Assembly (NCBI RefSeq): GCF_003977755.1
Contig: NZ_RQWN01000001.1
Coordinates: forward strand, 1-64,000
Direction: 5' to 3'
Origin: Haloterrigena salifodinae
GTDB lineage: Archaea > Halobacteriota > Halobacteria > Halobacteriales > Natrialbaceae
Length of the DNA: 64,000 bases
This document shows, one piece after another, positions 44,461 through 53,599 of the stretch. The notes beneath the pieces were generated by a model. It was not told where the DNA came from and did not search any database. It saw only the letters and a program-made list of their open reading frames with translations. The first letter of the stretch is position 1; each line of letters begins with the position of its first letter. Both the position numbers and the translations under genes were made by a program.

Positions 44461-45522
44461 ATGGACGAAGTCACGTTTGCAGTACTTGGAACGGGAGGTA
44501 TCGGCCGACGAGCGCTCGAAGTGAGCCAGCACAAAGCGGAGTTGACGCCGGTCGCGGCCTGCGACCGCCACGGCACCGCGATCGACTTCGACGGGCTGGA
44601 CGTCGACGAACTGCTGGCGGCGACGGAGGGGAATATCGACAACGAAGTCGCAACCGACGGCGGGGGATCGACTACCCTCGACAGCGAGGGCGGCGTCAAA
44701 CAACACGGCGAGGACAGGGGCGTCATCGCCTCCGAGCAGGCTCGCCCCAGCGAGGACCCCATTCAGGACGTCATCGATCGCGGCGACGGGATCGACGCCG
44801 TCCTGCTCGCGCTGCCGAACTACGAACACGACTTCATCCCGCGGGTCGCCGACCGCTTCCTCGAGGGCGGCTACTCGGGCGTGCTGATCGACGTGCTCAA
44901 ACGCTCGCGCGTGATCGACATGTTGGACGAGCGCAGCGCGGCTTTCGAGGACGCGGGCATCACCTTCATCTGCGGCGCCGGCGCGACGCCCGGTCTCCTG
45001 ACGGGCGCCGCGGCGCTCGCCGCCCAGTCGTTCGTCGAGGTCACTGACGTCGACATCTGGTGGGGCGTCGGACTCAAGTCGGGCTACGAGGACAACCGTG
45101 GCACCGTCCGCGAGGACATCGCCCACCTCCCCGACTACGACATCGAGACCGCGCGCAACCTCTCCGACGAGGAAATCGAGGCGATCATCGACGACCGCGA
45201 CGGCGTCATCGAGTTCGAAGACATGGAACACGCCGACGACGTCCTGCTCGAGCGCGCGGGGGTCTGCGACGCCGAGGACGTCACGGTGGGCGGCATCCTC
45301 GACGTGCAAAGCGACGAGAAGCCGACGACCACGACAGTCCGCGTGACGGGCCGGACGTTCGACGGCGAGACGTCGACGAACACGTTCCAACTCGGCGACG
45401 AGACGAGCATGGAAGCCAACGTCAACGGACCGGCGCTTGGCTACCTGAAAGCCGGCGCTCGCCGAAACCGTGCGGGCGAGTACGGCGTCTTTGGTCCCGC
45501 CGAGTTGATGCCCGGCTTCTGA
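44461..45522 (+). CDS. bioU: BioU-like oxidoreductase in the biotin operon
   Basis: This 353-residue protein has a Rossmann start (FAVLGTGGIGRRALE, 6-20) and the fold of the saccharopine/aspartate dehydrogenase group. It lies 24 bases after bioB and before bioF and bioD. No bioA aminotransferase is present. BioU, found first in cyanobacteria, makes diaminopelargonate from KAPA using NAD(P)H and a lysine amino group. Haloarchaeal members are reported, as I recall. Lys147 in DVLKRSR is a candidate for the donor Lys, but I cannot align it by eye. An unassigned dehydrogenase is the alternative. Confidence 0.7.
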   Translation: MDEVTFAVLGTGGIGRRALEVSQHKAELTPVAACDRHGTAIDFDGLDVDELLAATEGNIDNEVATDGGGSTTLDSEGGVKQHGEDRGVIASEQARPSEDPIQDVIDRGDGIDAVLLALPNYEHDFIPRVADRFLEGGYSGVLIDVLKRSRVIDMLDERSAAFEDAGITFICGAGATPGLLTGAAALAAQSFVEVTDVDIWWGVGLKSGYEDNRGTVREDIAHLPDYDIETARNLSDEEIEAIIDDRDGVIEFEDMEHADDVLLERAGVCDAEDVTVGGILDVQSDEKPTTTTVRVTGRTFDGETSTNTFQLGDETSMEANVNGPALGYLKAGARRNRAGEYGVFGPAELMPGF

Positions 45523-45636
45523 ACCGCTCGGGCGTCCCGTCCGCTCCGCCGACGCAGCCACAGCAGTGCCCGAGCCGTCCTCCCGGATGGTATCGCGGGG
45601 AACGGCCGCTCCGAACGGAACCGTGAGAGTGAAACC

Positions 45637-46869
45637 ATGGCAATGTCACCCTTTACCCGAATGGAAGATCGCGGGTTCGACCTCGAGGACCGGCTCCGAT
45701 CGCTCGAGGACACCGATCTGAAACGATCGCTTTCGCCCGTCGACCGAGTCGCCGAGCGTGGCTACTTCGCCCCGCCGTCGGGCGGCGAGCTACCGGTCCT
45801 CGACTCGACCGAGGCGCTGGTTTTCGCCTCGAACAATTACTTGGGGCTGACCGACGACCAGCGCGTCGAGAACGCCGCCCGGCAGGCCGCCGCGACCGTC
45901 GGCACGGGCGCCGGCGCGAGCCGGCTCGTGACCGGCGATACGATGGTCCACCGGGACTTAGAGCGCCAGCTCGCCGAGACGAAAGACGCTGAGCGCGCGC
46001 TCGTCTTCTCCTCGGGGTACGCCGCCAACGTCGGGACGATCGCGGCCTTAGCGCCGGACGTGATCTTCTCCGACGAGCTCAATCACGCGAGCATCATCGA
46101 CGGCTGTCGACTCGCCGACGCCGAGACGGTCGTCTACGACCACTGCGACGCCGCGGACCTGCGGTCGAAACTCGAGGACCGGGCCGACCGCGCCGGCTCG
46201 AGCGAGGAGTCCTGGCTGGTCGTCACCGACTCCGTGTTCAGCATGGACGGCACCGTCGCGCCCCTCGAGGCGATTTGCGACGCCGCCGAGGCCCACGGCG
46301 CGTGGGTGATGGTCGACGAGGCCCACGCGACCGGGCTCTACGTCGACGGCGGCGGCGTCGTCCAGGCCGAGGGCATCGCGGACCGCGTCCACATCCAGCT
46401 GGGAACGCTCTCGAAGGCGCTGGCGAGTCAGGGCGGCTACGTCGCGGGCAGCGAGGACCTAATCGAGTGTCTCGTCAACGACGCCCGCTCGTTCGTCTTC
46501 TCGACCGGCCTCGCCCCGCCCGCCGCCGCCGCCGCCAGCGAGGCGCTGCACGTCGCCCGTCACAGCGACGTCCGCGAGCGTCTCTGGGAGAACGTCTCGC
46601 ACCTCCGAGACGGCCTCGAGTCGATGGGTCTGGAGGTGCTCGGCGACTCGCAGATCCTCCCGGTCATCGTCGGCGATCGAACCGACGCGCTCGCGCTCGC
46701 GGAGGGCGTGCGAGAACGAAACGTCGTCGCGCCCGCGATCAGGCCCCCCACGGTTCCCGAGGGAACCAGTCGCATCCGGGTCGTTCCGATGGCGACCCAC
46801 GATCGCGACGACATCGTCGCCTGCCTTGAGGCGTTCCGGGCGACCGGGGACGAACTCGGACTCCTATGA
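45637..46869 (+). CDS. bioF: 8-amino-7-oxononanoate synthase
   Basis: This 410-residue PLP enzyme condenses pimeloyl-thioester and alanine to KAPA. Motifs are ASNNYLGL, GTGAGASRLVTGD, DELNHASIIDG, DEAHATGLYV and the PLP Lys in GTLSKALASQGG. It overlaps bioD by four bases. Other alpha-oxoamine synthases (2-amino-3-ketobutyrate ligase) look alike, but the bio neighbours decide. Confidence 0.93.
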   Translation: MAMSPFTRMEDRGFDLEDRLRSLEDTDLKRSLSPVDRVAERGYFAPPSGGELPVLDSTEALVFASNNYLGLTDDQRVENAARQAAATVGTGAGASRLVTGDTMVHRDLERQLAETKDAERALVFSSGYAANVGTIAALAPDVIFSDELNHASIIDGCRLADAETVVYDHCDAADLRSKLEDRADRAGSSEESWLVVTDSVFSMDGTVAPLEAICDAAEAHGAWVMVDEAHATGLYVDGGGVVQAEGIADRVHIQLGTLSKALASQGGYVAGSEDLIECLVNDARSFVFSTGLAPPAAAAASEALHVARHSDVRERLWENVSHLRDGLESMGLEVLGDSQILPVIVGDRTDALALAEGVRERNVVAPAIRPPTVPEGTSRIRVVPMATHDRDDIVACLEAFRATGDELGLL

Positions 46870-47549
46870 CCGACCCCATCGCAGTCGTTGGCACCGGAAC
46901 CGGAATCGGAAAGACCGTCGTCACCGCGGGGATCACCCGCTGGTTTCGCGAGCGAGGCGTCGACACCCGAGCGATCAAACCTGCCCAGACGGGGCATCCG
47001 CCGGACGACGACGCTGCGTTCGTCGCCGACGCCTGTGGGGACTCGGAGGCGGCGACCTGTCCCCACTATCTCGAGCCCGCGCTGGCGCCGCGAGTCGCGG
47101 CCGAGATGGCCGACGAGGAACTCTCCTACGAGGAACTTCGGGTGGCCTGCGAGGACGCCGTCGCCGAGACGGCCGCCCCGATCGTCGAGGGGATCGGCGG
47201 GCTCCGCGTCCCGCTGGCCGGCGACCGCGAGGTGATCGATCTCGTCGCCGACCTCGAGGCGACGGCCGTCGTCGTCACCCGCTCAGGGCTGGGCACGCTG
47301 AACCACACCGCGCTCTCGATCGAGGCCCTAGAGCGTCGCGGCGTCGACATCGCGGGGATCGTCTGCAACGAGTACGCCGGTGCGACGGTCGCCGAGCGGA
47401 CGAACCCCGACGAACTCGAGCGTATGACCGGCTACGGCGTCGAGACGGTGCCGCCGCTCGACGGCGAGTCGCCGGCGGCGCTGGCCACCGGCGTCGCCGA
47501 CGCGCTCTCGGCTTCGTTCCTCGAGCGACTCTCGACTGCGGACGACTGA
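46866..47549 (+). CDS. bioD: Dethiobiotin synthetase
   Basis: This 227-residue enzyme closes the ureido ring of dethiobiotin using CO2 and ATP. The P-loop is GTGTGIGKTVV (9-19), the substrate loop is IKPAQTG, and further motifs are EGIGGLRVPL and GIVCNEY. It is the last gene of the biotin run. Confidence 0.94.
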   Translation: MTDPIAVVGTGTGIGKTVVTAGITRWFRERGVDTRAIKPAQTGHPPDDDAAFVADACGDSEAATCPHYLEPALAPRVAAEMADEELSYEELRVACEDAVAETAAPIVEGIGGLRVPLAGDREVIDLVADLEATAVVVTRSGLGTLNHTALSIEALERRGVDIAGIVCNEYAGATVAERTNPDELERMTGYGVETVPPLDGESPAALATGVADALSASFLERLSTADD

Positions 47550-47613
47550 AGTCTGTTCGAGTCAGCCGACGCTCGACGTGGGCGGGGAGAACGGGAAGGA
47601 CAGAACGGGAACC

Positions 47614-47814
47614 TCAGTCGGCCGACGGCGCCTGTCGGTCCTCTCCGACGACCGTTGGATCGCCGTCGACCCGGCTCCCGGCGCCGGCGGCGTGCAGGTC
47701 GACGAACTCGGAGACGATCTCCGACTTCCGGTGTTCGACCTCGAGGTGAACCCGGAGGCTCGTTCGATCGTCGTACGCGTCCGTACAGAGGGGACAGGTG
47801 TGTTGGCCAGTCAT
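47614..47814 (-). CDS. C2H2-type zinc finger protein
   Basis: This 66-residue protein has one finger: HTCPLCTDAYDDRTSLRVHLEVEH (residues 4-27), with Cys-x2-Cys and His-x4-His spacing. A short acidic tail follows. The start is at 47814, with an alternative ATG at 47826. Single C2H2 microproteins are common in haloarchaea and may bind DNA or proteins. Confidence 0.75.
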   Translation of the reverse strand: MTGQHTCPLCTDAYDDRTSLRVHLEVEHRKSEIVSEFVDLHAAGAGSRVDGDPTVVGEDRQAPSAD

Positions 47815-47939
47815 TCGGTCGGTCACCGAGAGTAACTGTCGTCGTTCTCCGAAGTAATAGTGCCGGTAGTACTACACGGTGGTATATCAGTGTCCGTAGA
47901 CTCTCTCGAAGATCGACTGGTTCGCATCGTTGCGGTCGG

Positions 47940-49457
47940 CTAGAGGAAGTCGGATAGTCCCGACTGGTCGTCGTCGGCGTCGGGATCCTCGCCGCCGTCC
48001 GCGTCGGGTTCGTCGGTCGCCGACTCCGCCGCTCCGTTCGCGTCGTCCGCCGACCCGGCCGTCGCGAGAGTCTCTTGCCCATCGGCCTCGTCGCTCGAGT
48101 CCGCGGCATCGGGATCGTCCTCGCCGTCACCGTCGCCGGCGTCCTCGGGTTCGAAGAAGGCCGAGCCGGAGTGTTCGACGGTCTCCTCGGTTCGTCGCTC
48201 CTCGGCCTCCTCGACGATGGACTCGACCTTGTTGGTATCTTTCCCGCTGCCGGTGACGAACGAAACTTCCTTCTCGTCAAGTTCGTACACCGCGGCCATC
48301 CGGACCGTCAGATCCCGGTTTTTGCAGTGGTGGGTCATCGCCGAGAGGAACGGGAGTATCTCCCGCCGGGCGGTCCCGACGCTGGTGCCCTCGCGTTCGG
48401 CGATGCGTTCCGCGATGGCGTCGCGGGTGTTACGGGTCCCCTTGGTGCGGCCGAGTTTCGACCAGTAGCTCGGCGGCCCGTAGCGGGTCCAACCGCCCTT
48501 GGGCTCGCGGCGCGAGGCGGCGACTCCGGCGGTCATGTTGTCCGACGCGTAGCGCCAGTAGGAGTAGTCCTGGGTCGCCCGCACCCGGCCCAGCCACCGG
48601 TCGGCGTTCGCGAGGAACTCGTAGGCGTCGGCCAGCTCCGCGCCCGCGTAGTCCTTGGGGACGTTGTCCTCGATCCAGTTCAGCATCTCGTCGGGGTTCT
48701 CGTCGACGTCGTACGATGCGCGAAGGGCGCCCTCGGCGTCTTCCTCCTTGATGAGCGCGTCGAGGAAGTCGAAGATTCCCTCAGTGGTGTCGCGCTGGCC
48801 GGTGACGACGTCCTCGACGGTCAGCCGCTCGGCTTCCTCGGCGACCGCTTGCAGGTCGTTGACTGCCGACCGCAGGTCGCCACTGGTGTCCTCGGCGATC
48901 TTCTCCAAGGCCTCCTCCTCGAACTCGACGTCCTCGCGCCGGCAGATATCGCGCAACACGGGGACGATCGAGCGCTTCGAGACGTCGCGAAATTCGATGG
49001 TCTCGCAGCTGTTGCGCAGCGACTGGCTCATGTCGTAGAACTCGTTGGCCACGAGGACGATCGGCTGGTTGGCGTCCTTGACGACCCGCGTGACCTCGGC
49101 CGAACCGCCGTAGTCGGCGTTGCCGTGGAAGTTGTCCGCCTCGTCTAAGATCACCAGTCGCCGGCCGGCCTCGCCGCCCGTGAGCGTCCCGCTCTTCGAG
49201 GCCTCGCCCGCGACGCGCTCGATGACGTCGGCCCCCCGGCTGTCGCTGGCGTTGAGCTCCATCACCGGCCACCCCATGTCGCCGGCCAGCGCGTGGGCCG
49301 CGGAGGTCTTCCCCACGCCCGGGCTCCCGTGGACGATCACCGCATCCCGGTGGTCGTCCCAGCTCTCGGCCCAGTCCTCGAGTTTGTCGCGGGCCTTGTT
49401 GTTTCCGCGTACCTCCGACAGTGTCGTCGGACGGTACTTCTCGGTCCAGTCGGTCAT
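47940..49457 (-). CDS. rfcL: Replication factor C large subunit
   Basis: This 505-residue clamp loader subunit opens the PCNA ring. Motifs are the N-terminal TEKYRPTTLSEVRGN, Walker A HGSPGVGKTS (43-52), Walker B VILDEADNF and sensor 1 ANEFYD. The long acidic C-terminal tail ends in QSGLSDFL, a PCNA-binding PIP box. It starts at 49457 with ATGACTGACTGG. The small subunit is not in this window. Confidence 0.96.
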   Translation of the reverse strand: MTDWTEKYRPTTLSEVRGNNKARDKLEDWAESWDDHRDAVIVHGSPGVGKTSAAHALAGDMGWPVMELNASDSRGADVIERVAGEASKSGTLTGGEAGRRLVILDEADNFHGNADYGGSAEVTRVVKDANQPIVLVANEFYDMSQSLRNSCETIEFRDVSKRSIVPVLRDICRREDVEFEEEALEKIAEDTSGDLRSAVNDLQAVAEEAERLTVEDVVTGQRDTTEGIFDFLDALIKEEDAEGALRASYDVDENPDEMLNWIEDNVPKDYAGAELADAYEFLANADRWLGRVRATQDYSYWRYASDNMTAGVAASRREPKGGWTRYGPPSYWSKLGRTKGTRNTRDAIAERIAEREGTSVGTARREILPFLSAMTHHCKNRDLTVRMAAVYELDEKEVSFVTGSGKDTNKVESIVEEAEERRTEETVEHSGSAFFEPEDAGDGDGEDDPDAADSSDEADGQETLATAGSADDANGAAESATDEPDADGGEDPDADDDQSGLSDFL

Positions 49458-49520
49458 TGTGACGTCGTTGGGCCGTTCGGCGTTTAGTGGTTGCGGAGCG
49501 TGCGTTCGAAAGCGCCGGGT

Positions 49521-49542
49521 CGACCGTCGAAGTCGACGGTCG
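49521..49542. repeat. Perfect ten-base inverted repeat
   Basis: CGACCGTCGA and TCGACGGTCG are exact complements around two bases. It lies between the rfcL start and the end of the histidine kinase gene, 34 bases after that gene's stop. It could be a terminator hairpin for the kinase transcript or an operator in front of rfcL. Confidence 0.55.
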
Positions 49543-49575
49543 TTCAGGGCCGCAGCGGACCGTACGGCCGCGGAC

Positions 49576-52494
49576 TCACTGCGTCGGATTCCGCGTCGCA
49601 GGAAGCGTAAATGAGAACGTCGCCCCCTCGCCGGGTTCGGACTCGACCCAGATTTCGCCGCCGTGATTATTGACGATCTTCTGGCAGAGCGAGAGTCCGA
49701 CTCCCGTCCCCGAGTACTCGTCGTCGTGGTGGAGCCGCTTGAAAACGTCGAATATCTTGTCCGCTTCGTCCGGCGCGATCCCGATCCCGTTATCGGTAAC
49801 CGAGAATTCCCAGCTGTTAGCCCGCTGATCGGCCGAGATTTCGACGCACGGCGGATCACTCTCGTTATACTTGATAGCGTTCGAGACGAGATTACTGAAC
49901 AGGTGCTCGAGTTGCTCGTGGTCGCCGCTCACCGTCGGCAGTGACTCGCTGCTGATCTCCGCGTCGTTCTCCTCGATCTGCATCCGGAGATCGTCGGTGA
50001 CGTGGTCGAGGACCGCGTCACAGTCGACCGAATCGAACTCATCGTCGGCGTGTTCGACCCGCGAGAACGCGAGCAGATCGTCGACCATCTCCCGCATCCG
50101 GTCGGCTCCGTTGACTGCGAAATCGATGAAGTCCTTCGCGTCCCCGTCGAGGTCCTCCTTGTACCGGTTTTCCAGCAGCTGTAGATACGTCGAAACCATC
50201 CGGAGCGGTTCCTGCAGGTCGTGCGAGGCGGCGTACGCGAACTGCCGCAGCCGGTCGTTGGATCGTTCCAGTTGCTCGATCGTGTCCTTGAGGTCTGCCT
50301 CGTGCTGTTGGCGCTCGATTTCGTAGCTCACACATTGGCCGAGGATATCGAGAAACACCTGCTCCGCCTCGGTGAACTCCTCTCGAGTCCCCAGATCGGT
50401 GAAACAGACGGTGCCGTAGTTCTCGCCGCGGACGAACACCTGCGTCCCGGCGTAACACTTGAGATCGAATTCGTGGTAGAGCGCGTCGCCGTCCCACCCG
50501 GCCGCCTCGGCGTCGCCGACGCTAATCGAGTCCCCGGTGTTGACGACGCGACGGCAGTAGTTGTCCGTCAACGGCGGGGTGAGCGTCCCTTCGTCGAGTT
50601 CGGGATGCGTACCGTGCATATGCTCGATCTCGAACGCCCGCTCGCGTTTGCGAGTGAGCATCCCGATGGGGAGGTTCAGCCGCTTGCAGCCGACTGCTAG
50701 CAATTGATCGATCTTCTCGTCTGGATCGAGATCGGGATCGGCGGTGATTTCGTAGAGTTTCCGCTGGGAGTCGTTGTTTTCGCGGCGCTCGATCTCGTAG
50801 CTGACCCACTGTCCCATCAACTCGATAAACGAGCGTTCGGTCTCCGAAAACGGTCGCTCCCGCGGTTCGGTACTCCCGAACCAGAGCGTGCCGTACGGCG
50901 CGGCTCCGGTCGACACTTTCGTCCCGAGGTAGCTCGTCAGGCCGAACTCCTGGTAGATCGCGTCCTCGGCCCAATGAGTGCCGCGCACGTCGAGCATCTC
51001 GACCGGACTATCCTCGGTCACGGTCTGACGGCAGTAACAGCCGTTGTCCGGGTCGGTCCACAGCTCCTCGTCGGCATCTAAGCCGAGTCCGATACCCTTC
51101 TCGAGTCGGAATTTGCCGTCCCACGACGGCAAGTGATTCAGGCCGGCGATCTCGAGGTCGAACCGGTCGCATCCGAGTTCGAGTAACTGCTCGAGTTTCT
51201 CCTCGAAGCCGAGGGCGGGATCGGACGTGATCTCGTAACACTCGTGGAGGAACCGTTCGCGCTGCTGGCGTTCGAGTTCGTACTTGACCCACTGCCCCAG
51301 CAACCGCTGGAACGTGCGCTCGTTAGCCGAGAAGTCCTCGTCGCGGGGCTTCTCGGACACGAAGAAGAACGTTCGGTTGTCGTCGCCCTCGACCTCGATA
51401 TAGGTGCCGAGATACGTTTTGATGCCGAACTCGTTGTGAACGTGGATATCGTCGTACCCGGCCGCAACGGGGTCGGCCACGCTCCCGATCCCGCCGGTGT
51501 CGGTCGCCGCGGTGCAGTACGTTTCCGACAGCGGGAGTTCGAGACCCGCCTCGAAGTACTCGTGATCGTCGCTCACAAATTCGACCTCGAACTGATCGGC
51601 GTCGGGATCGACCGTGGCCATCGCTCCAAGTTCGAGGCCGAACTGCCCGCATCCGAGATCGAACAGCGCCTGCAATTTCTCCTCGAACGAGCGCGTGGGA
51701 TCGGACGAGACCTCGTACAGATTCTGCAGGAATCGTTCGCGGCGGTGGAGTTGGGCCTTCGCCGTGGTCCGGTCCCGGAGCGTCCGGAGCATGCGCTCGT
51801 TTTCGCGGGCCGGTGCGTCGGCACCGAAGAACTCCTCCGGCGGCGTGTAGTAGACGTTGTGGCACGCGGCGCCGTCGTAGATGAGATGCGGGTGCGTCTG
51901 GACGACGTTCCGGATGACCTCCGGTGCGAACAAGTCACGGTTGTACTGACAGACCGCAAGCGAATCCGTCTGGTCGAAGAGATCGTTGATTTTCTGCTCG
52001 TACTCGATGAACTGCTTGACCGGCGTCTCGTCGTCGTCGAGCCACGTCATCTCGGCGACGATCCGGAGCGCCTCGTAGTCCTTCGTAGCCTCGGTGACCA
52101 TCTCACCGTAGAAGTCGATCATCTCGTCGGGCTCGAACGATCCGTCTCGGAGATAGGTCTCCTGTGCGGTGTGGAACGTCAGTGCGCCCGCGGCGAGCGC
52201 GGGATCGACATCGAGTCCGGCGTCGCGCATCGCGTCCCGCACCTCGGCTTCGGTACTCTCGTCGATGACATACATGACGCGCTCGCCGCGCTCGAGCCCG
52301 TGCCGAATAAACGGGATGGCGGCCCCGAACTTCTCCGCAGGAGTCTCGTAGATGTGTGCAAAGTGATCGTTGCAGGTGTGCTCGTCGAGCGGTTCGACTG
52401 GACCACGGAACTCGGAACTGGACTGAAACGCCTCGAGACCGTTCTCGAGGCCCAGTACCTCCGGCTGGTCATAGCGTCCGGCGGCTTGATTCAT
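49576..52494 (-). CDS. Sensor histidine kinase: MEDS domain, three GAF domains, HisKA, HATPase
   Basis: This 972-residue soluble kinase starts with an MEDS sensory domain (about 40-230, FAHIYETPAEKFGAAIPFI). Three tandem GAF-like repeats follow (about 265-410, 425-570, 580-735). Each opens with a DP..EEKL/DEKI LxxxGC pattern and has a central conserved Cys (TYC, CYC, NYC). A short coiled coil and the HisKA box with phospho-His758 (AASHDLQEP) lead into the ATPase (SNAIKYNE, DNGIGI, GTGVGLSL). A TATA element (minus TTTAA, 52521-52525) is 31 bases upstream. No response regulator is adjacent. Confidence 0.92.
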   Translation of the reverse strand: MNQAAGRYDQPEVLGLENGLEAFQSSSEFRGPVEPLDEHTCNDHFAHIYETPAEKFGAAIPFIRHGLERGERVMYVIDESTEAEVRDAMRDAGLDVDPALAAGALTFHTAQETYLRDGSFEPDEMIDFYGEMVTEATKDYEALRIVAEMTWLDDDETPVKQFIEYEQKINDLFDQTDSLAVCQYNRDLFAPEVIRNVVQTHPHLIYDGAACHNVYYTPPEEFFGADAPARENERMLRTLRDRTTAKAQLHRRERFLQNLYEVSSDPTRSFEEKLQALFDLGCGQFGLELGAMATVDPDADQFEVEFVSDDHEYFEAGLELPLSETYCTAATDTGGIGSVADPVAAGYDDIHVHNEFGIKTYLGTYIEVEGDDNRTFFFVSEKPRDEDFSANERTFQRLLGQWVKYELERQQRERFLHECYEITSDPALGFEEKLEQLLELGCDRFDLEIAGLNHLPSWDGKFRLEKGIGLGLDADEELWTDPDNGCYCRQTVTEDSPVEMLDVRGTHWAEDAIYQEFGLTSYLGTKVSTGAAPYGTLWFGSTEPRERPFSETERSFIELMGQWVSYEIERRENNDSQRKLYEITADPDLDPDEKIDQLLAVGCKRLNLPIGMLTRKRERAFEIEHMHGTHPELDEGTLTPPLTDNYCRRVVNTGDSISVGDAEAAGWDGDALYHEFDLKCYAGTQVFVRGENYGTVCFTDLGTREEFTEAEQVFLDILGQCVSYEIERQQHEADLKDTIEQLERSNDRLRQFAYAASHDLQEPLRMVSTYLQLLENRYKEDLDGDAKDFIDFAVNGADRMREMVDDLLAFSRVEHADDEFDSVDCDAVLDHVTDDLRMQIEENDAEISSESLPTVSGDHEQLEHLFSNLVSNAIKYNESDPPCVEISADQRANSWEFSVTDNGIGIAPDEADKIFDVFKRLHHDDEYSGTGVGLSLCQKIVNNHGGEIWVESEPGEGATFSFTLPATRNPTQ

Positions 52495-52678
52495 TAGACC
52501 GGGATATTCGATTCAGACGGTTAAAGATCGGCATTATCGAGATAGTGATAACCACCCACGAGGACTGTGGCTGAGGGATTTAACGCTGCCGACTAAAGCC
52601 CTCTACGAGTGAATATTCAGCATCTCAAGCGCGCATAAGTCTATTCGTATCGCGTAGGTAATCCCGACGCCAAGCAGT

Positions 52679-53479
52679 ATGGCCCTCGAGAGCGAACCGC
52701 TCGGTATGGGAGAGCACTCGAGTCACGGCGACGGATCGACCGACGCGAATCGGGGGCACGCACCCGGGGGACACGCCGCGCCGGGCGGACTGTCGCTCGC
52801 GGCGAACGGGCTCCGCCTCGAGCCGTCGGAGACGCGATTCGAACCCAAGACGCCCGTCCACTGGACGTTCCAGATCGTCGACGAGGACGGAGCGGTCGTG
52901 ACCGACTTCGAGGAGGCGCACGGCCGGCCGAGTCACCTCGTCGTCGTGCGGCGGGATCTGACCCGATTCCAGCACCGCCACCCGGAACTGCAGTCGGACG
53001 GGACGTGGCTCGTCGAGGATCTCGCGGTGCCGGATCCGGGCGTCTACCGCGCGTTCGTGGACGTCGTCGTCGACGGGAACCCGACCACGTTGGGTTTCGA
53101 TCTGCTCGCACCCGGGACGGTGACCCACGACGAGCGCCCGGACGCCTCGCGTCGCGCGACCGCGGGGAACTACGGGATTGAACTGCTCACCGACGACATC
53201 GTCGCCGACGAACGCGGCCGCTTGTCGTTCGCGGTTCGGCGCGACAGCGATCCGGAGCCGGAACTCGAGTCGTACCTCGGTGCGCTCGGGCATCTCGTCG
53301 CGCTCCGCGAGGGCGACCTCGCGTACCTGCACGTCCATCCCGAAGCGACGGCCCCCGACAGCGGCCGCGTCGAATTCGGGGCCCGATTTCCAACTCCGGG
53401 TCGGTATCGGCTGTTCTTACAGACCAGGCCGGAGGGGACCCTGATCACGGCGCAGTTCGACGTTCGCGTCGATCCGTAG
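52679..53479 (+). CDS. His-rich two-domain beta protein, possible metal binder
   Basis: This 266-residue protein has a His/Gly-rich head (residues 10-38: MGEHSSHGDG, then GHAPGGHAAPGG). Two related beta domains follow. The first has HLVVVRRDLTRFQHRHPE and PGVYRAFVDV; the second has HLVALREGDLAYLHVHPE and PGRYRLFLQT. The doubled HxHPE motif suggests metal (perhaps copper) binding in immunoglobulin-like folds. No signal peptide is clear at the N-terminus. A similar layout is seen in bacterial proteins of unknown role. Confidence 0.7.
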   Translation: MALESEPLGMGEHSSHGDGSTDANRGHAPGGHAAPGGLSLAANGLRLEPSETRFEPKTPVHWTFQIVDEDGAVVTDFEEAHGRPSHLVVVRRDLTRFQHRHPELQSDGTWLVEDLAVPDPGVYRAFVDVVVDGNPTTLGFDLLAPGTVTHDERPDASRRATAGNYGIELLTDDIVADERGRLSFAVRRDSDPEPELESYLGALGHLVALREGDLAYLHVHPEATAPDSGRVEFGARFPTPGRYRLFLQTRPEGTLITAQFDVRVDP

Positions 53480-53599
53480 CGCCAATTCGGCGCGCCGAAC
53501 GGGCGGTCGCCGTCGCGGCGATAGCGGCGGATACGCGACGTGGGTTCCGGCGGACGACCACACCCCGGTTTGATGCAACTGGCTCGAGTCGGTTCCGTA

